From positions 1 to 35,919 of the forward strand of contig CAYPXJ010000013.1 in the NCBI GenBank assembly GCA_964414595.1: a stretch of 35,919 nt of DNA, read 5' to 3'. The DNA is from CAYPXJ01 sp964414595. GTDB taxonomy: Bacteria; Pseudomonadota; Alphaproteobacteria; Rickettsiales; CAIJLX01. Below the pieces are notes generated by a model. It ran no database searches. It was not told the DNA's origin and was given only the letters and a program-made list of their open reading frames with translations. Below are positions 31,886-35,919 of the stretch, piece by piece. The position numbers were made by a program, and so were the translations under genes. How positions within the stretch are numbered: the first letter of the stretch is position 1; each line of letters opens with the position of its first letter.

Positions 31886-32689
31886 TTAATATCCCAGCAT
31901 TTTAAGCGTTGCGTCTTTAATATCGGGTTGCCGCATCAACGCCGTTCCCACCAGAAACGCCTTCGCGCCATGGCCTTTCAGCGCGAGAATATCCTTATGG
32001 TTGCTGATGCCGCTTTCCGCCACAAGCACATAATCGTTCGGCACGCGTCGCGCAACGGTGGCGAAATGATTCAGATCCACTTGAAGCGATTTCAGATTGC
32101 GGCTGTTGATTCCCAGCAACGTTGTTTTAAGGCGACGCGCAATTTCCAGCTCATCTTCCGCATGCACTTCGACGAGCACATCCATGCCGAGTTCCATCGC
32201 CAGCGCTTCCAAATCACGCAGCTCCTGATAGGTGAGCGCGGCGACAATCAGCAAAATCGCATCCGCACCCAGCGCGCGCGATTCGAGCACTTGATACGGA
32301 TCGAGAATAAAATCCTTGCGTAGAATGGGCAATTCAACTGCCGCACGCGCCGCACGCAAATGTTCGTCCGCCCCTTGGAAATAAGGGGTATCGGTAACCA
32401 CCGAAAGGCAAGAAGCTCCGCCCTCCTCATACGCTTTTGCAATGCGTGAAGGTTCAAAACCCGCGCGAATCACCCCCTTGCTTGGGGACGATCTCTTAAT
32501 TTCGGCAATGAGTGGAATACGCCCATCGCGATAGGTCGCGGCGAGAGCCTTTTTGAAACCGCGTGTCGGTGGTAATTCGGTAATGCGCTCGCGCAGTTGC
32601 TCTTCTGTTACTTTTGCACGTTGCGCTGAAATATGATCCCACTTCTTGGCGCAAATTTCGGATAATACATCATCAGGCTGCATGTTCAC
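31886..32689 (-). CDS. trpC: Indole-3-glycerol-phosphate synthase
   Basis: TrpC closes the indole ring from carboxyphenylaminodeoxyribulose 5-phosphate. The 267-residue TIM barrel has the N-terminal substrate segment IPLIAEIKRSSPSKGVIRAG, VLRKDFILDPYQVLESRALG (written ILRKDF here), ADAILLIVAALTYQELRDLE, LGINSRNLKSLQVDL and VAESGISNHKDILALKGHGA, all in family order. It is monofunctional, not fused to TrpF. Its start overlaps the end of trpD by 17 bases, and its stop is followed without a gap by the DUF599 ATG. Confidence 0.96.
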   Translation of the reverse strand: MNMQPDDVLSEICAKKWDHISAQRAKVTEEQLRERITELPPTRGFKKALAATYRDGRIPLIAEIKRSSPSKGVIRAGFEPSRIAKAYEEGGASCLSVVTDTPYFQGADEHLRAARAAVELPILRKDFILDPYQVLESRALGADAILLIVAALTYQELRDLEALAMELGMDVLVEVHAEDELEIARRLKTTLLGINSRNLKSLQVDLNHFATVARRVPNDYVLVAESGISNHKDILALKGHGAKAFLVGTALMRQPDIKDATLKMLGY

Positions 32690-33701
32690 TCTCTTGGGTC
32701 ATTTGGGCGAATTTTTCTACCAGATTAATGGCTTTATCACTCGCAAGGGCTTTTTGTGCAAGGGCAATACCTTCTTCTATTTTTGAAGCCTTGCCCGCAA
32801 CAAGCAACGTGGCGGCGGCATTCAGCAACACGCTATCCAAATACGCACTTTTTTTACCGGAAAGTACACGCTGCAATGCACGCGCGTTTTCCTGTGCATC
32901 ACCGCCTTGGAGATCTTTCAGCGTATGGCGTGAAAGTCCGTAATCTTCCGGCCGAATATGGAATTCGCGAATACGTCCGTTTTTGAGTTCGGCTACATAC
33001 GTTTCGTCCGTCACACTGATTTCATCTTGTCCGTCCTGCCCATGCACAACCCACGCATGTTCACTACCAATGAGTTGCAACGCTTCCGCCACTAACGGCA
33101 CGAGCGAACCGGAGAATACGCCGATAAGCTGACGTTTGGCTTTGGCTGGGCTAGCCAGCGGACCCAGTATATTAAAGATCGTACGAAAACCGAGCTCTTG
33201 GCGCACCGGCGCAACATGGCGCATGCCAGGATGGTAAATGGGCGCAAGCAGAAAGCAGATATTCAATTCTTTAAGCGCCCGCTCCATAACCTGCGACGGA
33301 ACTTGTACATTAATACCCAATGCGCTCAGAACATCTGCCGAACCGGAGCGGGAAGACACCGCATGATTGCCATGCTTCGCCACCGGTACACCGCACGCCG
33401 CCACAACAAACGCCGTTGCCGTGGAAATATTGACGGTGGAAAGCCCATCCCCGCCTGTGCCACATGTATCTACCGTGCCTTCTGGCGCATGAAACGGCTT
33501 GCATTTCGCGCGCAGCACAAGGGCGCCCGCCGCCAAATCGGTCACGCTTTCGCCGTTGCGTCGAAGCGCGGTTAAGAACGCCGCCATCTGCGCGGGTGTC
33601 GCTCCGCCATTCAGCATCACCTGAAAGGCGCGCTCGGCGTCCGCCTGTTCCAGGGCTTTACCCTCGGCAACGCGTGCAAGTAATTCTTTAAATTCAGCCA
33701 T
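32673..33701 (-). CDS. trpD: Anthranilate phosphoribosyltransferase
   Basis: TrpD attaches phosphoribosyl from PRPP to anthranilate. The 342-residue product contains the PRPP-binding VDTCGTGGDGLSTVNIST, KHGNHAVSSRSGSADVLSAL, the anthranilate-side HPGMRHVAPVRQELGFRTIF and NILGPLASPAKAKRQLIGVF, with GGATPAQMAAFLTALRRNGE near the N-terminus. Length is normal. It begins 41 bases after the unknown gene and overlaps trpC by 17 bases. Confidence 0.97.
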   Translation of the reverse strand: MAEFKELLARVAEGKALEQADAERAFQVMLNGGATPAQMAAFLTALRRNGESVTDLAAGALVLRAKCKPFHAPEGTVDTCGTGGDGLSTVNISTATAFVVAACGVPVAKHGNHAVSSRSGSADVLSALGINVQVPSQVMERALKELNICFLLAPIYHPGMRHVAPVRQELGFRTIFNILGPLASPAKAKRQLIGVFSGSLVPLVAEALQLIGSEHAWVVHGQDGQDEISVTDETYVAELKNGRIREFHIRPEDYGLSRHTLKDLQGGDAQENARALQRVLSGKKSAYLDSVLLNAAATLLVAGKASKIEEGIALAQKALASDKAINLVEKFAQMTQESEHAA

Positions 33702-33742
33702 GCGAATAAATGTAGCTGCAAATCTAGGCTTTGCAATGGAGA

Positions 33743-34222
33743 TTATGGAGTTTTTCCGTCGCCAAGCCCCGAATCATTGACCCGGCCGCCAGCTTTTGCT
33801 CGGCGAAATGCCGTAAGTACTTCGCGCACGTCACGTATGAAAGATGCGAGCACCGCATTTGCATCCTGGGCACCAGCAGCAATAGGTTTTACGCCATCCT
33901 CATCGGCTTCCGGAATCACACTGCAAAGCCCGACATACCGGGTTTCTTCTCCTAGATCCCATTTTTGCCAAGGATCACTGGAATTATATTCCGAACCTTC
34001 AAAGGCATAATCCTTGGTTTTAAACATCGCAGTAAGATTCCTCATTAATTCAGAAGCCATAGGATTCCATTGCTTAAAATAAGCATCATGATCTTCAATC
34101 GGAATTTCTATGGTTAAATAAGCGAGCGTTGTAGCAGGTCTGGATTTCGTGAAATCAGGATGGCTTGTAGTTAAATTAATTTCCAGCAGCCCTACATTTC
34201 CCAATGTTTGTGTATCGCTCAT
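33743..34222 (-). CDS. Unrecognised protein within the trp operon
   Basis: I do not recognise this 159-residue protein. It appears soluble: there is no signal peptide, membrane segment, cysteine cluster or nucleotide-binding motif. The first half includes LEINLTTSHPDFTKSRPATT and AYLTIEIPIEDHDAYFKQWN, then MASELMRNLTAMFKTKDYAF, EETRYVGLCSVIPEADEDG, a predicted helix NAVLASFIRDVREVLTAFRR, and a Gly/Asp-rich probably disordered tail. Its ATG overlaps the trpG stop by one base (TAATG), a strong sign of translational coupling, and trpD follows after 41 bases. A real gene is supported by this coupling and by the open frame filling the space exactly; function is unknown. A small alpha/beta regulator or assembly partner of anthranilate synthase is possible but unsupported. 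Confidence 0.75.
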   Translation of the reverse strand: MSDTQTLGNVGLLEINLTTSHPDFTKSRPATTLAYLTIEIPIEDHDAYFKQWNPMASELMRNLTAMFKTKDYAFEGSEYNSSDPWQKWDLGEETRYVGLCSVIPEADEDGVKPIAAGAQDANAVLASFIRDVREVLTAFRRAKAGGRVNDSGLGDGKTP

Positions 34223-34806
34223 TATAAAGACTCCAGAAAATTCTTGAGAATCGCATGCCCGTGTTCGGAGGCGATACTCTCCGGGTGAAACTGCACGCCG
34301 TGAATCGCAAATTTCTTATGCTGCAGGCCCATGATAATGCCGTCTTTTGTTTCCGCCGTAATCATCACATCTTTCGGCAATGATTTTTTATCCGCAATCA
34401 GCGAATGGTAGCGCGTCGCTTTAAACGGCGATGGAATCCCTTTAAATACGCCCTTACCGGTATGTTTCACTTCGCTCACTTTGCCGTGCATCGGTTTTTT
34501 CGCGCGTACGACTTTGCCGCCTAGCGCCTGCGCGATCGATTGATGCCCGAGGCATACACCAAGAATCGGTACTTTGCCTTTCGCCAGTGTAATCAGATCG
34601 AGGCACACGCCTGCTTCATTCGGCGTACACGGGCCCGGCGAAAGCACGATACCGTCCGGCTTTTTCTTTAAAATCGCCGCCGGCGTGAGCGTATCGTTAC
34701 GCACCACTTCCACCTTCGCACCCAACTCCGAAAGATAATGGAGCAGGTTGTACGTAAAGCTATCGTAATTATCGACGAGCAGAATTTTGGGCGCTTTCTT
34801 TGCCAT
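34222..34806 (-). CDS. trpG: Anthranilate synthase component II (glutamine amidotransferase)
   Basis: TrpG supplies ammonia from glutamine to TrpE for anthranilate synthesis. The 194-residue class I amidotransferase domain has the start ILLVDNYDSFTYNLLHYLSE, the oxyanion region VLSPGPCTPNEAG, catalytic Cys85 in ILGVCLGHQSIAQALGG, and the His/Glu pair in VQFHPESIASEHG. The close relative PabA of folate synthesis cannot be excluded by sequence alone, but the trp context settles it as TrpG or a shared amphibolic subunit. It starts two bases after trpE ends. Confidence 0.94.
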   Translation of the reverse strand: MAKKAPKILLVDNYDSFTYNLLHYLSELGAKVEVVRNDTLTPAAILKKKPDGIVLSPGPCTPNEAGVCLDLITLAKGKVPILGVCLGHQSIAQALGGKVVRAKKPMHGKVSEVKHTGKGVFKGIPSPFKATRYHSLIADKKSLPKDVMITAETKDGIIMGLQHKKFAIHGVQFHPESIASEHGHAILKNFLESL

Positions 34807-34808
34807 AC

Positions 34809-35919
34809 TTAATCCAGATAATTTCCAATATCGGCTAGCGCTTTGAGCAGCGCGCTCGCCTTGTTGCAGCTTTCCTGATACTCGGCTTCGGGGTCGCTTT
34901 CCGCCACCACGCCGCCACCGGCCTGCACGTAAAGTTTACCATCTTTCACAAGCCCTGTCCGCAGCGCAATACAGGTATCCATATCGCCGCCGGCGGAAAT
35001 ATACCCTATACCGCCGCCGTAAAATGTACGCTTCACCGGCTCGAGCTCGTGAATAATTTCCATCGCGCGGATTTTCGGCGCGCCGGAAACCGTACCCGCC
35101 GGGAAGCCGCCAATCAGCGCATCAAGCGCATCTTGCTTGCGGTCGATATCGCCCGTCACGTTGGAAACAATATGCATCACATGCGAATAGCGTTCGACAA
35201 TCATCTGCTCCGTCACCTTCACCGAGCCGGGCTTGGCCACGCGGCCGACATCGTTGCGGCCAAGATCGAGCAACATCAAATGCTCCGAAATTTCTTTTTG
35301 ATCCGAAAGCAGATCTTTTTCGAGCGCGAGATCTTCCGCGCGCGTTTTGCCGCGTTTGCGCGTACCAGCGATCGGGCGAATCGTCACCTCACCTTCACGC
35401 AGACGCACCAGAATTTCCGGGCTGGAACCGACCAGCGAAAAATCGCCGCAGCGCATCAAAAATAAAAACGGCGAAGGATTCAGATGCCGCAGCGAACGAT
35501 AAAGCGCGAGCGGCGGGTACGGGCACGCCGCTTCAAAACGCTGCGACGGCACCACCTGGAAAATATCGCCCGCAACAATATACTCGCGCGCCTTTTTCAC
35601 CATCGCGTGATATTGCTCGCGCGTCGTATAGGCCTTCACCTTCGCGCCGAACAGATAATCTTCGGCTTTACTATCGGTCGGTTTTTTCATCACGTAACGC
35701 TGCGCCGTGCGCGCCGCATTCAATTTCTGCACGCAACTATTGATGCGTGCCTGCGCGCGGTCCCACACTTCTTTCGCGTCATTGCCGGATTGGTAATAAC
35801 ACGGGCTGACGAGAATCAATTCATCCTTCACGTGATCAAAGATCAGCAACAGTTTCGGGCGAAAAAAAACGCTATCTGGAATGCCGATCGGATCTTTTTT
35901 TGGCTCCGGCAAATCTTCC
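34809..35919 (-). CDS. trpE: Anthranilate synthase component I, C-terminal part
   Basis: TrpE makes anthranilate from chorismate with ammonia from TrpG. About 369 C-terminal residues are present; the gene starts beyond the right edge, since full-length TrpE is about 500 residues and the frame stays open to the last base (reading EDLPEPKKDPIGIPD at the edge). The chorismate-binding domain is complete: IVAGDIFQVVPSQRFEA, SPEILVRLREGEVTIRPIAG, TRKRGKTRAEDLALEKDLLS, LMLLDLGRNDVGRVA, GGFPAGTVSGAPKIRAMEII and GGGIGYISAGGDMDTCIALR. The N-terminal feedback-binding segment and any leader peptide or attenuator lie outside the window. Confidence 0.96.
   Translation of the reverse strand, partial: EDLPEPKKDPIGIPDSVFFRPKLLLIFDHVKDELILVSPCYYQSGNDAKEVWDRAQARINSCVQKLNAARTAQRYVMKKPTDSKAEDYLFGAKVKAYTTREQYHAMVKKAREYIVAGDIFQVVPSQRFEAACPYPPLALYRSLRHLNPSPFLFLMRCGDFSLVGSSPEILVRLREGEVTIRPIAGTRKRGKTRAEDLALEKDLLSDQKEISEHLMLLDLGRNDVGRVAKPGSVKVTEQMIVERYSHVMHIVSNVTGDIDRKQDALDALIGGFPAGTVSGAPKIRAMEIIHELEPVKRTFYGGGIGYISAGGDMDTCIALRTGLVKDGKLYVQAGGGVVAESDPEAEYQESCNKASALLKALADIGNYLD

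Noticed and set aside
1..35919. tRNA, rRNA, CRISPR arrays, insertion sequences, prophage genes
   Set aside because: No cloverleaf, spaced direct repeats, transposase or phage signature was recognised on either strand; intergenic gaps are nearly all under 100 bases.

Overview
The window is a gene-dense chromosomal segment from an alphaproteobacterium. A run of exactly ten Ns inside uvrB marks it as a draft or metagenome-assembled contig. The assignment rests on several gene neighbourhoods: an Usg-family protein, a DUF599 membrane protein, the tpiA-secG-pyrG-kdsA cluster, an OmpR-type regulator divergent from a branched-chain aminotransferase (as in PetR loci), a Coq7 hydroxylase, and a fliK-flgD-flgE operon behind a sigma-54-like promoter. 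Together these point to a Gram-negative, ubiquinone-using, motile cell with KDO-containing lipopolysaccharide that makes its own glutamate, tryptophan, CTP and pyridoxal phosphate. I cannot resolve order or family from the sequence alone. No rRNA, tRNA, CRISPR array, insertion sequence or phage gene was recognised. No stretch over about 300 bases lacks a gene; the longest gap, 30906-31171, is the leader region of RNase E.

Layout. 1-2186 (minus): gltD followed by gltB, which runs off the left edge. 2332-4077 (plus): an LplT-like transporter and HemJ. 4074-8342 (minus): the tpiA-secG-pyrG-kdsA-radC cluster. 8414-12968 (plus): a MarR regulator, topoisomerase IV subunit ParE, a secreted serralysin-type M10 protease and a short RNase D. 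12973-14585: an OmpR-type regulator divergent from a branched-chain aminotransferase. 14586-16374 (minus): a CinA-N-like protein followed by an almost pure RTX-repeat protein. 16414-19332 (plus): methionine aminopeptidase, Usg, a GT4 glycosyltransferase and YgfZ. 19331-24079 (minus): fliK-flgD-flgE, with a sigma-54-like promoter at one end and a strong intrinsic terminator at the other. 24181-26170 (plus): uvrB with the assembly gap. 26186-26947: YggT divergent from a QueD-like protein. 26944-30905 (minus): rne-dsbB-coq7-pdxH, each gene overlapping the next. 31172-35919 (minus): trpE-trpG-unknown gene-trpD-trpC-DUF599, trpE running off the right edge.

Most of the window is housekeeping. The parts that are less ordinary are: (i) an unrecognised 159-residue protein translationally coupled to trpG inside the trp operon; (ii) a QueD-family protein that has lost two of three expected zinc ligands; (iii) an 80-base dsbB/coq7 coding overlap containing an A8 tract; (iv) several genes (tpiA, map, usg, uvrB, perhaps parE) whose best promoter would start transcription at or within a few bases of the ATG and which lack a Shine-Dalgarno sequence, while neighbours such as flgD, flgE, yggT and the RTX gene have strong ones, suggesting widespread leaderless mRNAs; (v) an inverted repeat between tpiA and marR whose two arms are the candidate -35 boxes of both divergent promoters; and (vi) two likely type I secretion substrates with no secretion genes nearby.
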